From contig CAMWFQ010000033.1 of NCBI GenBank assembly GCA_947173495.1, positions 1 to 43,575 of the forward strand: a stretch of DNA of 43,575 bases, in the 5' to 3' direction. A program made the position numbers and the translations under genes. This document shows positions 1 to 8,083 of the stretch, one piece after another. Source of the DNA: an uncultured Lachnospiraceae bacterium (lineage in GTDB: Bacteria; Bacillota; Clostridia; Lachnospirales; Lachnospiraceae). Within the stretch, counting starts at the first letter, position 1. Each line of letters starts with the position of its first letter. The notes beneath the pieces are model-generated. The model saw only the letters and a list, made by a program, of their open reading frames with translations. It was not told the DNA's origin and searched no databases.

Positions 1-2
1 GT

Positions 3-53
3 GCGGGCTTATAGCCCGCGTCCCGAGCCACCCGTTTTACGGGTGGGGGCGAC
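3..53. repeat. Two adjacent GC-rich hairpins at window edge
   Basis: A 7-bp stem (3-9 with 13-19, loop of 3) is followed by a second 7-bp stem (28-34 with 40-46, loop of 5). An outer GTC/GAC pairing (20-22 with 51-53) brackets the second stem. No gene is visible here and no T-tract follows. The element could be the end of a dispersed palindromic repeat, an IS200/IS605-type terminus, or a structure belonging to a gene left of the window. The left boundary is cut off, so the class is undecided. Confidence 0.4.
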
Positions 54-69
54 TATAAAATATAAAACT

Positions 70-128
70 ATTCCAAATTGGAATTGTGATTTGCGAAAAA
101 CACTTTGTTTATTCTATTGTCATACAAT
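70..128 (+). promoter_or_regulatory. Operator-like palindrome and weak promoter before the peptide-transport operon
   Basis: ATTCCAA (70-76) and TTGGAAT (78-84) form a perfect 7-1-7 inverted repeat, typical in size for a dimeric repressor site. A TACAAT -10-like hexamer lies at 123-128, but no -35 hexamer sits at normal spacing; TTGTTT at 105-110 is too close. The spacer 54-207 otherwise holds only the ribosome site (AAGGAGG near 197-202) of the binding protein. Confidence 0.35.
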
Positions 129-207
129 AAAATTTATGCAGATAAACCCCAAAAGCCAGTTTTTTGGGCAACCATTTGGGAAAAAATAACAATTTAAGGA
201 GGAAAAT

Positions 208-1923
208 ATGAGGAAGAAAATTGGCAGATTTGTAGCATTAGGAATGACTGCGATCATGGTTTTTTCTATGGCTGCATGCGGCGGTTCCTCATCGGAAGGA
301 ACTTCAGAGGCAACAGAAACAACACAGACCACGGAGACAGAAGAAGCAGATGGTGCGGCAACGGCTGAAGAGACTGTATCCGGAGAAAGCGGCGAGACGA
401 CATTTGCATGGCTGAAAGAGGCTCAGCCGGAAGGGTGGACCGAAGCGGATGCAACGGAAACAGTAAACGTCCACTTAAATTCGGCAGCATACCAGCTGGA
501 TCCAAGCGCGGCGTCCGGGAACGATGCAAACAATATTTTCAGAAAGCTGATCTGGGATTTCCTGATTGTACGTGATGAGATTACGAATGAGTATATTCCC
601 TGGCTGGCGGAATCATACGAGTTATCCGACGATGGGCTGACGGTAGATTTTGTGATTCGTCAGGACGCCTATTTCACAAACGGGCAGCAGGTGACGGCGG
701 AGGACGTGGTATTCTCCTTCGAGCGTGTGCGTACGGATACGGAGCACTGCCCGGACTCCAATGCGAAGGCAATCCGTAACTATGTGGAGAGTACGGAGCA
801 GACTGGTGATTTCAGTTGTACCGTTCACTTTAAGACAGTGAACCCGGAGTTCATCAGTTATCTTACATCTTTCCCGATTCTCTGTAAGAGCGCTTATGAT
901 GAGATGGGATATGATGCGTACTGGCTGGCGCCCGTCGGCTCAGGAGCTTACGTTTTAACGGCATATGATCCGGCAAATGCAAGCGGAACCCTGACAATGC
1001 GGACGGACGAGCAGGGGTATTGGGGGTATGACTATGCCAATTCCTATTCTAATGTACAAACCATCAATATAACCTATGCGCCGGAGGCCACGACGAGGCT
1101 GTCCTCCCTGCGTGCAGGCGAAGCAGATATTATCTCAGATGTGTCGAATATGGATGTGGAGGCTCTAAAGGCGGAAGGCCTCAGCGTGGATGTGCTGCGT
1201 GCAAGTACCTGTATCTTCCTGCAGTTTGCGTGTGCGGAGGACGACACATTCTATAATCGTGATCTGAGAGAAGCGCTGTCTCTGTGCATTGACCGCGAGG
1301 CCATTGTATCAGCGCTGCTGGGCGGGTATGGTATTGCTGCGACGACGAATTCCACAGAGGGAGACCTGGGATATCGTACAGATATCGCCTATGAATACAA
1401 TGTAGAAAAAGCGAAAGAGCTTGTGGCGAACTCCGGCTACAACGGCGAACCTCTTCGTTTTATTTATTCGACCAGTGCGATATCTGTTGCCACCGAGTTA
1501 TCTCAGGTGATCCAGTCCATGGCAGCAGAAGCAGGCATCAATCTGGAAGTGGTGCCGCTGGAACTGGCTATTTATGACGAGGCACGAAACAGCCATGATT
1601 TTGACCTTTGCCTTGCATCTATCGGAAAATCCGGAAATATGTGGTTCAAAGTTGCGGCGGAGGTCATTGCAACGGACCGTTTCAATACTGGACATACAAA
1701 TGAAGAACTGAAGGCACTGGGAACGGAAATAGGATCGACCTTAAGTCAGGAAAAGCTGGATGAGCTGTTTTCTGAAATGGCGGCCATTGAGCTGACGGAG
1801 TTTGAGCCGAATCTGTACCTGTACTATCCGACTGCACTTTATGGAAGAGATGCAGACCTGACAGATATTGTATGGCATGGTTCCCATCAGCCGAATCTGA
1901 CATATATGAAGGTGAAAAACTAG
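208..1923 (+). CDS. Peptide ABC transporter substrate-binding lipoprotein (SBP family 5)
   Basis: This is the extracytoplasmic binding protein that captures peptides for the permease/ATPase complex encoded downstream. The 571-aa product starts with a basic n-region and hydrophobic core ending in a lipobox, MAAC, with Cys24 as the predicted lipidated residue. A Ser/Thr/Glu-rich linker (about 25-65) follows, then a family 5 bacterial solute-binding domain over the remainder (for example IPWLAESYELSDDG and the ADIISDVSNMD region). Start ATG 208 has a good AAGGAGG site. It is first gene of a five-gene Opp/Dpp-type operon. Peptide uptake is the usual role, but family 5 proteins also bind nickel, haem or sugars, so the exact ligand is inferred from the operon and from the S10 peptidase downstream. 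Confidence 0.93.
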   Translation: MRKKIGRFVALGMTAIMVFSMAACGGSSSEGTSEATETTQTTETEEADGAATAEETVSGESGETTFAWLKEAQPEGWTEADATETVNVHLNSAAYQLDPSAASGNDANNIFRKLIWDFLIVRDEITNEYIPWLAESYELSDDGLTVDFVIRQDAYFTNGQQVTAEDVVFSFERVRTDTEHCPDSNAKAIRNYVESTEQTGDFSCTVHFKTVNPEFISYLTSFPILCKSAYDEMGYDAYWLAPVGSGAYVLTAYDPANASGTLTMRTDEQGYWGYDYANSYSNVQTINITYAPEATTRLSSLRAGEADIISDVSNMDVEALKAEGLSVDVLRASTCIFLQFACAEDDTFYNRDLREALSLCIDREAIVSALLGGYGIAATTNSTEGDLGYRTDIAYEYNVEKAKELVANSGYNGEPLRFIYSTSAISVATELSQVIQSMAAEAGINLEVVPLELAIYDEARNSHDFDLCLASIGKSGNMWFKVAAEVIATDRFNTGHTNEELKALGTEIGSTLSQEKLDELFSEMAAIELTEFEPNLYLYYPTALYGRDADLTDIVWHGSHQPNLTYMKVKN

Positions 1924-1930
1924 AAAAGAG

Positions 1931-1959
1931 CAGGGCCGTTCAATGAATGGGCGGCCCTG
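1931..1959 (+). other. Intercistronic stem-loop after the binding-protein gene
   Basis: CAGGGCCG (1931-1938) pairs perfectly with CGGCCCTG (1952-1959) around a 13-nt loop, 7 nt after the stop codon. No T-run follows, so it is unlikely to be a full terminator. Similar hairpins after binding-protein genes are known to protect the 3' end and raise binding-protein mRNA above permease mRNA; that role is inferred here. Confidence 0.6.
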
Positions 1960-1997
1960 TCTGTGAAAATTCTTTGATTTGCAGATTGGAGAAGGTC

Positions 1998-2918
1998 ATG
2001 AAGAAGTATATTTTTAAAAGATTATTGGCTTCTATCGTCGTATTGATTGGGGTATCGATCATTGCCTTCGTGCTTGTCCGGCTGGGAGGCGGTGATCCGG
2101 CAAGGATGATGGCAGGCGATACGGCCACAGAGGCGGAAGTAGAAGAAATGCGTATTCGAATGGGTTTGGACAAATCCTGGCCTGAGCAGTATGTAACTTA
2201 TATTAAAGGGGTTCTGAAGGGGGATCTGGGATACTCCTGGAACTACAGTATGGAGGTGACGACTCTGCTTGCCACTCGTCTTCCTCAGACATTAATACTC
2301 AGCCTGTTCGGATTCTGCTGGGCGTGTCTGTTTTCGGTGATATTCGGAATGGTAGCTGGTATTAAGCAGGGAACGATTGTCGACTTTGGAGCTATGATGT
2401 TTGCCGTGATTGGACAGTCCATGAGTACGGTATGGCTGGGCTTTCTGCTGATTCTGGTGTTTGGCGTGAAGTTGGGATGGCTTCCGATTCAGGGGATGGG
2501 GAGTTTGAAACATATTATTATGCCGGGGCTTTGTGTGGGCTTCGGGTATGCGGCAAGCCAGACACGTCTGATGCGTTCCAGCATAGTGGATGTAATGCGT
2601 GAAGATTATGTGACAGCTGCCAGGGCCAGAGGAATTTCCAAGGGTGTCACCTATATGAAATATGCGTTTCGGAATGCGCTGCTTCCGATTGTAACAAGCA
2701 TTGGCGTACAGTTTGGCACGCTGTTTGCGGGAGCCGTCGTTGTGGAGAATATTTTTAACTGGCCCGGTATGGGCGCACTGTTGACACAGTCCATTGGCGC
2801 CCGCGATTATCAGCTGGTACAGTCGATTCTTTTAATATCTTCCGTAACGTTGGTTTGCAGTAATTTCCTGGCGGATCTGCTGTATACCGTCGTAGACCCG
2901 CGGATCAGTTTTCGATAG
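1998..2918 (+). CDS. Peptide ABC transporter permease, DppB/OppB type
   Basis: Inner-membrane permease subunit, 306 aa with about six membrane segments. It opens with a first helix near residues 10-28, followed by an external region (roughly 30-95), as in DppB/OppB proteins. The cytoplasmic coupling (EAA) loop is visible as EDYVTAARARGISKG followed by the FRNALLP segment, the contact site for the ATPases. ATG 1998 was chosen over an in-frame upstream ATG at 1947 because GGAGAAGG sits immediately before it and because the upstream ATG lies inside the hairpin after the binding-protein gene. It is followed 12 nt later by its partner permease. Confidence 0.92.
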   Translation: MKKYIFKRLLASIVVLIGVSIIAFVLVRLGGGDPARMMAGDTATEAEVEEMRIRMGLDKSWPEQYVTYIKGVLKGDLGYSWNYSMEVTTLLATRLPQTLILSLFGFCWACLFSVIFGMVAGIKQGTIVDFGAMMFAVIGQSMSTVWLGFLLILVFGVKLGWLPIQGMGSLKHIIMPGLCVGFGYAASQTRLMRSSIVDVMREDYVTAARARGISKGVTYMKYAFRNALLPIVTSIGVQFGTLFAGAVVVENIFNWPGMGALLTQSIGARDYQLVQSILLISSVTLVCSNFLADLLYTVVDPRISFR

Positions 2919-2930
2919 GAGGGCAGTGAT

Positions 2931-3785
2931 ATGAAAATTAGTACACTTCTTCGAAAAATGCGTAAAAGTAAGCTGTTTATGATCGGCTTTTTCATGCTGT
3001 TTGCTATTACGGTGAGTTGTTTTACCTCCCGCTGGTGGGTACAGTGGGATTCTCAGGTGTCGGATCTGATGTCCCGCCTTGGAGCGCCGGACTGGTTTGC
3101 AAACGGTCTGAGCGGTCATCCCTTCGGCGCTGATCCGTTGGGACGCGATATCTTAAGCCGCCTCTTTGAAGGCGGATGGGTATCCCTGAAAATTACATTT
3201 CTGGTCACACTCTCCAGTATGATCTTAGGATCAGTAGTGGGGCTGATTGCCGGCTATTATGGCGGATGGGTAGATATGGTTCTTATGAGGCTCTGCGATA
3301 TCTTAAGTTCCATTCCGCAGCTGATGCTCGCGATCTGCGTGGTTGCGATTCTGGGAACGAACATGTTTAACCTGATCTTTACGATGAGCGTAACCGGCTG
3401 GGTGAGTACAGCCAGGCTGGTCAGGGCTGCAGTATTCGGATGTAAAAATAAAGAGTTTGTGTCCGCATCCAAAGTTATGGGGGCCAGCGGATTCAGAATT
3501 CTCTGGAAGGAGATCTTCCCTAATACAATTACGCCGCTGATGATCTCCGCCAGCGGCCACTTTGGCGGAACAATCCTGTTAGAGACCAGTCTGAGCTACC
3601 TGGGCATGGGAGTTCCGGTTCCTGTACCTTCATGGGGGAATATGATTTCGGATGGACGCAGCTACATTACTTCCGCACCGTGGGTTGTCATTGTGCCGGG
3701 CATAGCGTTGATGATGACGGTGCTGGCATTCAACTTCATTGGCGACGGAGTACGTGATATTCTTGACCCGAAAAATATCAATTAG
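2931..3785 (+). CDS. Peptide ABC transporter permease, DppC/OppC type
   Basis: Second permease subunit, 284 aa. An N-terminal helix (about 14-30) is followed by the extracellular segment with GHPFGADPLGRDILSRL, a hallmark of DppC-like proteins, then the BPD_transp_1 core. The EAA loop reads EFVSASKVMGASG and is followed by FPNTITPL. AGGAGG lies about 11 nt before ATG 2931. It pairs with the upstream permease to form the translocation channel. Nothing is missing or unusual. Confidence 0.92.
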   Translation: MKISTLLRKMRKSKLFMIGFFMLFAITVSCFTSRWWVQWDSQVSDLMSRLGAPDWFANGLSGHPFGADPLGRDILSRLFEGGWVSLKITFLVTLSSMILGSVVGLIAGYYGGWVDMVLMRLCDILSSIPQLMLAICVVAILGTNMFNLIFTMSVTGWVSTARLVRAAVFGCKNKEFVSASKVMGASGFRILWKEIFPNTITPLMISASGHFGGTILLETSLSYLGMGVPVPVPSWGNMISDGRSYITSAPWVVIVPGIALMMTVLAFNFIGDGVRDILDPKNIN

Positions 3786-3804
3786 CACAGGAGGCGCGAA
3801 GGTA

Positions 3805-4770
3805 ATGAAGGAAGAGCTTATAAGAATTGAAAATCTGTGGGTAGAATATCATTCCGGCGGTGCAGTGGCAAAGGCGCTGAACGGGATCAATCTGACGATC
3901 AACAAAGGAGAGGCATTGGGACTGGTAGGGGAGAGTGGTGCGGGAAAGACAACAACAGCATTGTCTATTATGCAGCTGCTTCCCCGGGAGGTTGGAAGGA
4001 TCACCCAGGGGGATATTTTTTATCATGGAGAATCCATGTTAAAGAAGAAGGATAAGGAAATGAATACAATCCGCGGAAACAAGATTTCCATGGTGTTTGC
4101 CAATCCTCTTACCTCCCTGAATCCGGTGTTTACGGTAGGACATCAGATTGCAATGGGACTTCGTAAGCACCAGAAACTGAGTAAGAAGGAAGCGGCACAG
4201 GAGGCGGCAAAGCTTCTGGAAACAGTGGGAATCGCGAAATACCGCCTGGACGATTATCCGCACCAGTTTTCCGGCGGTATGAGACAGAGAGTAGGTATTG
4301 CGGCGGCTCTTGCCTGTTCACCGGAGGTTTTAATTGCAGATGAGCCGACGACTGCGCTGGACGTTACTATCCAGGCTCAGATTCTGGAACTGATGAAGAA
4401 GCTGCAGCACGAATATGATACCTCCTTGATCATGATTACGCACAATCTCGGTATTATTGCGGAGCTTTGCGAGAAAGTGGCGATTATGTATGGCGGTGAG
4501 ATCGTGGAATATGGATCGGTGCAGGAGGTGTTTGAAAATCCGCTGCATTGGTATACATACGGTCTGCTGCATGCGATTCCACAGCTGGAAGGGGAGCGTA
4601 AGCCGTTGGAATCCATTCCGGGTTTGGTTGCCAATGCGCAGACACTGCCGGAGGGATGTAAGTTTCACCCGAGATGTGCACACTGTACGGAAAAATGTAA
4701 GACAACGATCCCGACAATGATCCGGATCAGCGACAATCATTATGTGGCTTGCTGCGGAGCGGAGGTGTAA
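3805..4770 (+). CDS. Peptide ABC transporter ATPase, DppD/OppD type
   Basis: ATP-hydrolysing subunit, 321 aa. Walker A is GESGAGKTT, the ABC signature is [10 protein letters not shown] and Walker B is [12 protein letters not shown]; a switch histidine follows in MITHNLG. The C-terminal oligopeptide-transporter extension is present with its Cys-rich segment ([15 protein letters not shown]), which in relatives binds an iron-sulfur cluster. ATG 3805 is preferred to an in-frame ATG at 3739, which lies inside the permease gene, because CAGGAGG precedes 3805. It is separated by 3 nt from its partner ATPase, consistent with a heterodimer. Confidence 0.94.
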   Translation: MKEELIRIENLWVEYHSGGAVAKALNGINLTINKGEALGLVGESGAGKTTTALSIMQLLPREVGRITQGDIFYHGESMLKKKDKEMNTIRGNKISMVFANPLTSLNPVFTVGHQIAMGLRKHQKLSKKEAAQEAAKLLETVGIAKYRLDDYPHQFSGGMRQRVGIAAALACSPEVLIADEPTTALDVTIQAQILELMKKLQHEYDTSLIMITHNLGIIAELCEKVAIMYGGEIVEYGSVQEVFENPLHWYTYGLLHAIPQLEGERKPLESIPGLVANAQTLPEGCKFHPRCAHCTEKCKTTIPTMIRISDNHYVACCGAEV

Positions 4771-4773
4771 GAG

Positions 4774-5745
4774 ATGGCAGAACCGTTAGTTTCGATAAAA
4801 GATTTAAAAATGTATTTTGATGTTCCTGGGAAGGGCAAGCTTCATGCGGTGGATGGGGTTACATTCGATATTATGCCAAATGAGACAGTGGGGCTTGTAG
4901 GCGAGAGCGGCTGTGGAAAGAGCACAGTCGGAAATGTTCTGATCGGGCTGCTTAAGGCCACAGGCGGGCAGGTGATCTTTGAGGGGCAGGATATTTTGCA
5001 GATGAAGAGGAAGGGATTGAATGAGGTCCGCAAGAAGATGCAGATTATTTTTCAGGATCCTTATTCCTCTTTGAACCCCAGAAAGGCAGTGTCGACAATT
5101 CTCTCGGAACCTTTTCAGATTCATCATATGGCACATGGAGAATCCCTGCAAAAGAAAGTAAAAGAGATCGCAAATTCGGTTGGACTGGAAGATTATGTTC
5201 TGGAAAAATATCCTCATGAGCTGGATGGAGGAAAGCGGCAGCTGGTGGGAATTGCCCGAGCGCTGGCTTTGGGGCCTAAATTTGTTATCTGTGATGAACC
5301 GGTATCGGCACTGGATGTGTCCGTCCAGGCGACGATTATCAACCTGCTGATCGAAATGCAGAAGAAGATGGGACTTTCCTACCTGTTTGTTTCCCATGAT
5401 TTGAGTGTAGTGCGCCATATTTCCAATCGTGTGGCGGTTATGTATTTGGGCGAAATTATTGAATTCGCCGACACGGATGAGATTTTTGCAAATGCCCATC
5501 ATCCTTATTCGATTGCACTTTTGTCCGCAGTGCCCAAAATTAATTTTGAAAAGAGGACGACACGAATTGTATTGAAAGGAGATGTGCCGAGCCCGATTAA
5601 TCCGGCGCCGGGCTGCCGCTTTGCGCCGCGTTGTCCGATAGCACAGGAATGCTGTAAAAAGAAATCGCCGGAGCTTCAGGAGATTGCACCGGGCCATACG
5701 GTAGCATGTCATTTCTGGGAGGATGCCAGAAGTAAAATGCTGTGA
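4774..5745 (+). CDS. Peptide ABC transporter ATPase, DppF/OppF type
   Basis: Second ATPase, 323 aa. Walker A is GESGCGKST and Walker B is FVICDEPVSALD, followed by the switch histidine in FVSHDLS. The ABC signature reads LDGGKRQ rather than LSGGQ; a similar Asp-containing signature occurs in part of the DppF family, so this is not evidence of inactivity by itself. The Cys-rich C-terminal segment (GCRFAPRCPIAQECC) is present. The ribosome site GGAGGTG overlaps the end of the preceding ATPase gene, implying translational coupling. Confidence 0.93.
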   Translation: MAEPLVSIKDLKMYFDVPGKGKLHAVDGVTFDIMPNETVGLVGESGCGKSTVGNVLIGLLKATGGQVIFEGQDILQMKRKGLNEVRKKMQIIFQDPYSSLNPRKAVSTILSEPFQIHHMAHGESLQKKVKEIANSVGLEDYVLEKYPHELDGGKRQLVGIARALALGPKFVICDEPVSALDVSVQATIINLLIEMQKKMGLSYLFVSHDLSVVRHISNRVAVMYLGEIIEFADTDEIFANAHHPYSIALLSAVPKINFEKRTTRIVLKGDVPSPINPAPGCRFAPRCPIAQECCKKKSPELQEIAPGHTVACHFWEDARSKML

Positions 5746-5764
5746 AACAGAAAATGAGGTAGCT

Positions 5765-6483
5765 ATGGGAAGGAAAGAGATGAACCGTACAGCAAATAGC
5801 AGAAATGATCTGCTGAACGGCCCTGTTGGTACTACATTGTTACGATTTTCCCTGCCTTTCATGTTCAGCACGTTGCTGCAGACGCTCTATACGACCATCG
5901 ATACGATTATTGTGGGGCAGTATCTGGGAAGCTCCGGCCTTTCGGCAGTCTCTAACGGAAGCCAGCTGGTGGAAGTGCCCAATATGATTCTGATTGGATT
6001 TTCAACCGCAGGACAGGTTCTGATCTCCCAGGCGGTTGGAGCAAATAAAAAGGAAAATGTGCGGCAGATTGTCGGTTCACTGTTCTATTTGATTATGGCA
6101 GTGGCAGTAACAGTCTGCTGCATTTATCTGATGTTCTATAAGGTACTGCTTGATATTTTGAATACGTTTTGCAGCATGCCGCGCTATGCACGATGACACT
6201 TCTGCTGGAATTCCCAGGCAGATGTGTCATGACAGGTTGTAATGCGCTGGTATCGGCACAGGGCTTTGTAAAACTGAGCATGACAGCTGCATTTCTGGAT
6301 GCGTTTGTGGGCCGTGTATTCTTAACCTGGCTGTTTGGCATCATGCTGAATATGGGAACATTTGGACTTTTTCTGGGTTATGGAATGGGGACTTATCTGA
6401 CGGCAATTCCGGTGTTTGTATATTATATCAGCGGTTCCTGGAAGAAAAGAAAGGTACTTACATTGGGAGGTAAAGATGTATAA
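5765..6483 (+). pseudogene. MATE-family efflux transporter, internally deleted and frameshifted
   Basis: Two pieces of one MATE (multidrug and toxin extrusion) protein lie in different frames. The first (5765 to stop 6196) carries the N-terminal hallmark region GPVGTTLLRFSLPFMFSTLL and the first helices up to about residue 130 (KVLLDILNT). The second (readable about 6190-6483) carries only the last two or so helices (LVSAQGFVKLSMTAAFLDAF through VYYISGSWKKRK). MATE proteins are normally about 450 aa; the pieces add up to roughly 230, so around 200 residues are missing at a junction near 6160-6190. This points to an in-place deletion, not a simple frame error. The intact 5' end still has a plausible start at ATG 5765 or 5780. 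No transport function is expected. Confidence 0.85.
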
Positions 6484-7951
6484 AACAGAAAAATTTTCAC
6501 CAAACGATTTCACACCTGCGAGATTTGAAGCGCAGGGAGAGATTACATTGAACAATCATAAAATTTCGTACCACACGGTAAGCGAGGATAATGTTTTCTA
6601 TCATAATGACGGAAAAGCCATTGCATCAATCTTTTCCTATTCTTATTTTCGCAGTGATGTGGAAGATAATACTGCAAGGCCTGTGATTTTTTGCTACAAT
6701 GGGGGCCCGGGTTCATCTTCGCTATATGTACATGCAGGGTTTCTTGGAACCAAGCGGATAAAGTATGAGGAGCTTGACCGGCCGACTGCTCTTCCGCCGT
6801 ATGAGGTAATTGATAATCCTGACTGCCTGTTGGATATTGCAGATATTGTATTTGTGGATCCGGTGGGAACCGGGTATGGCCTGCTGCTGGATGACAGTGA
6901 GGCGAAAACCTTTTTTGGGGTTGAAGAGGATGCGGAGGCTTTATTGATGTTTATTGAGAAGTGGATTTCCCGCTATAAGCGTTGGCGAAGCCCTAAGTAT
7001 CTGATTGGTGAGAGCTATGGCTGTACCCGGTCTGCTACAGCTGCCGGCATTGCGGTGACCAGAGGAGCAGAGCATTCTTATAATATCGCTTTTGATGGCA
7101 TTGTTATGATTGGCAATACAGTCACTGTAGGAAAATACTTTGGCAGAGAGATACCGGTAGAACCTGCGGTTCTTTCATTTCCTACCTGGGCAGGCATTAA
7201 CTGGTTTCATAATCATCCTGCCGGACAGACGCTTGAAGAATTTGCAATGGAGGCAAAGCAGTTCGCCGATACGGAATATTTGTCAGCGCTGTATCAGGGC
7301 GATGCACTTCAGGGGGAGAAGAGGGAAGAGATTATCAAAAAGCTTTGCTATTATACAGGTGTGTCCCGGGAGTATCTGGAGGAGCGCAGCCTGCGCATTG
7401 ACGATAAGACTTTCCGCACGGAGGTGGTCAGGGACAGAAATATTGCGGTTGCCAGATTTGATGGGAGGATTACCCGTCCTCAGTATAAGCCGTGGATCGT
7501 GGAAGATGCAATTGGCATGCGGGATGACGCTTCAACTGACCGGTATGGCGCCTATTTCCTTTCAGCACTGAATGGAGTGATTTTTCCGGGCCTGAATATT
7601 GAGCTGGAGCGTGTTTATATTTCCTCCTACAGGATGAAGAATCCCGATACAGGGCAGGATAAATGGAACAGAGAGGCTCCCATGGGTACTACAGGAGAGC
7701 AGCTCCGTAACGCGATGATTCGTACGCCGGGAATGCGGGTCTTTTTTGCAAACGGCTGGTATGATACAGCGACCCATATCGGCACGGTGTATTATACGCT
7801 CGACCATGCAGGGCTCCCTATGGATCGGGTGACAGTAAAGGGTTATCCTTCAGGGCATATGATCTATATTGGAGAAGAGAATGTGAAGGAGCTTTGTGAA
7901 GATATCCGCAGCTTTATAAATGGTAATATGCCCGGAAAAGGCAAAAAATAA
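6476..7951 (+). CDS. S10-family serine carboxypeptidase-like peptidase
   Basis: Predicted serine peptidase, 491 aa, of the carboxypeptidase Y (S10) fold. Visible family motifs are NGGPGSSS (oxyanion-hole region), GESYG with nucleophile Ser180, Asp430 in NGWYD, and His461 in PSGHMIY, giving a complete Ser-Asp-His triad. No signal peptide or membrane segment is apparent, so it should act in the cytosol. ATG 6476 has GGGAGG 5 nt upstream and overlaps the last 8 nt of the MATE pseudogene. Its place at the end of a peptide-import operon suggests it trims imported peptides from the C-terminus; that link is inferred. Bacterial S10 proteins are poorly characterised, so the substrate is unknown. Confidence 0.88.
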   Translation: MYKTEKFSPNDFTPARFEAQGEITLNNHKISYHTVSEDNVFYHNDGKAIASIFSYSYFRSDVEDNTARPVIFCYNGGPGSSSLYVHAGFLGTKRIKYEELDRPTALPPYEVIDNPDCLLDIADIVFVDPVGTGYGLLLDDSEAKTFFGVEEDAEALLMFIEKWISRYKRWRSPKYLIGESYGCTRSATAAGIAVTRGAEHSYNIAFDGIVMIGNTVTVGKYFGREIPVEPAVLSFPTWAGINWFHNHPAGQTLEEFAMEAKQFADTEYLSALYQGDALQGEKREEIIKKLCYYTGVSREYLEERSLRIDDKTFRTEVVRDRNIAVARFDGRITRPQYKPWIVEDAIGMRDDASTDRYGAYFLSALNGVIFPGLNIELERVYISSYRMKNPDTGQDKWNREAPMGTTGEQLRNAMIRTPGMRVFFANGWYDTATHIGTVYYTLDHAGLPMDRVTVKGYPSGHMIYIGEENVKELCEDIRSFINGNMPGKGKK

Positions 7952-7969
7952 AATACACTGATTATCTGT

Positions 7970-8054
7970 GCAGCAGCTTATGGCGATATTTATAGCAAAC
8001 GACAAAAATATTTGCCATTTACTATAGATAAACTGCTGCATTTGCTATTATAAT
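7970..8054 (+). promoter_or_regulatory. Long imperfect inverted repeat and -10 hexamer before the polyol dehydrogenase
   Basis: GCAGCAG (7970-7976) pairs with CTGCTGC (8033-8039), and an inner arm TGGC (7981-7984) pairs with GCCA (8014-8017), flanked by further near-complementary A/T stretches. A consensus TATAAT lies at 8049-8054, 30 nt before the start codon, without a recognisable -35 at normal spacing, as expected for an activator-dependent promoter. The repeat could be an operator or a weak terminator for the upstream gene. Confidence 0.4.
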
Positions 8055-8083
8055 ATGAAAATATTCAGAAGGAGGAAAACAGC

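Noticed and set aside
3-53. CRISPR-like repeat
   Set aside because: The hairpin unit occurs only once, and no spacer-repeat pattern or cas gene is present.
1-189. 62-codon open frame at the left edge
   Set aside because: It runs through two hairpins and the operon promoter region and has no ribosome site or domain.
4804-5871. 355-codon open frame on the minus strand
   Set aside because: It lies fully opposite the DppF-type ATPase and the MATE remnant, has no recognisable domain, and the plus strand carries clear Walker motifs.
5723-6483. Simple sequencing frameshift in an intact MATE gene
   Set aside because: Restoring the frame would still leave about 200 codons of the family length missing, so a deletion is needed.
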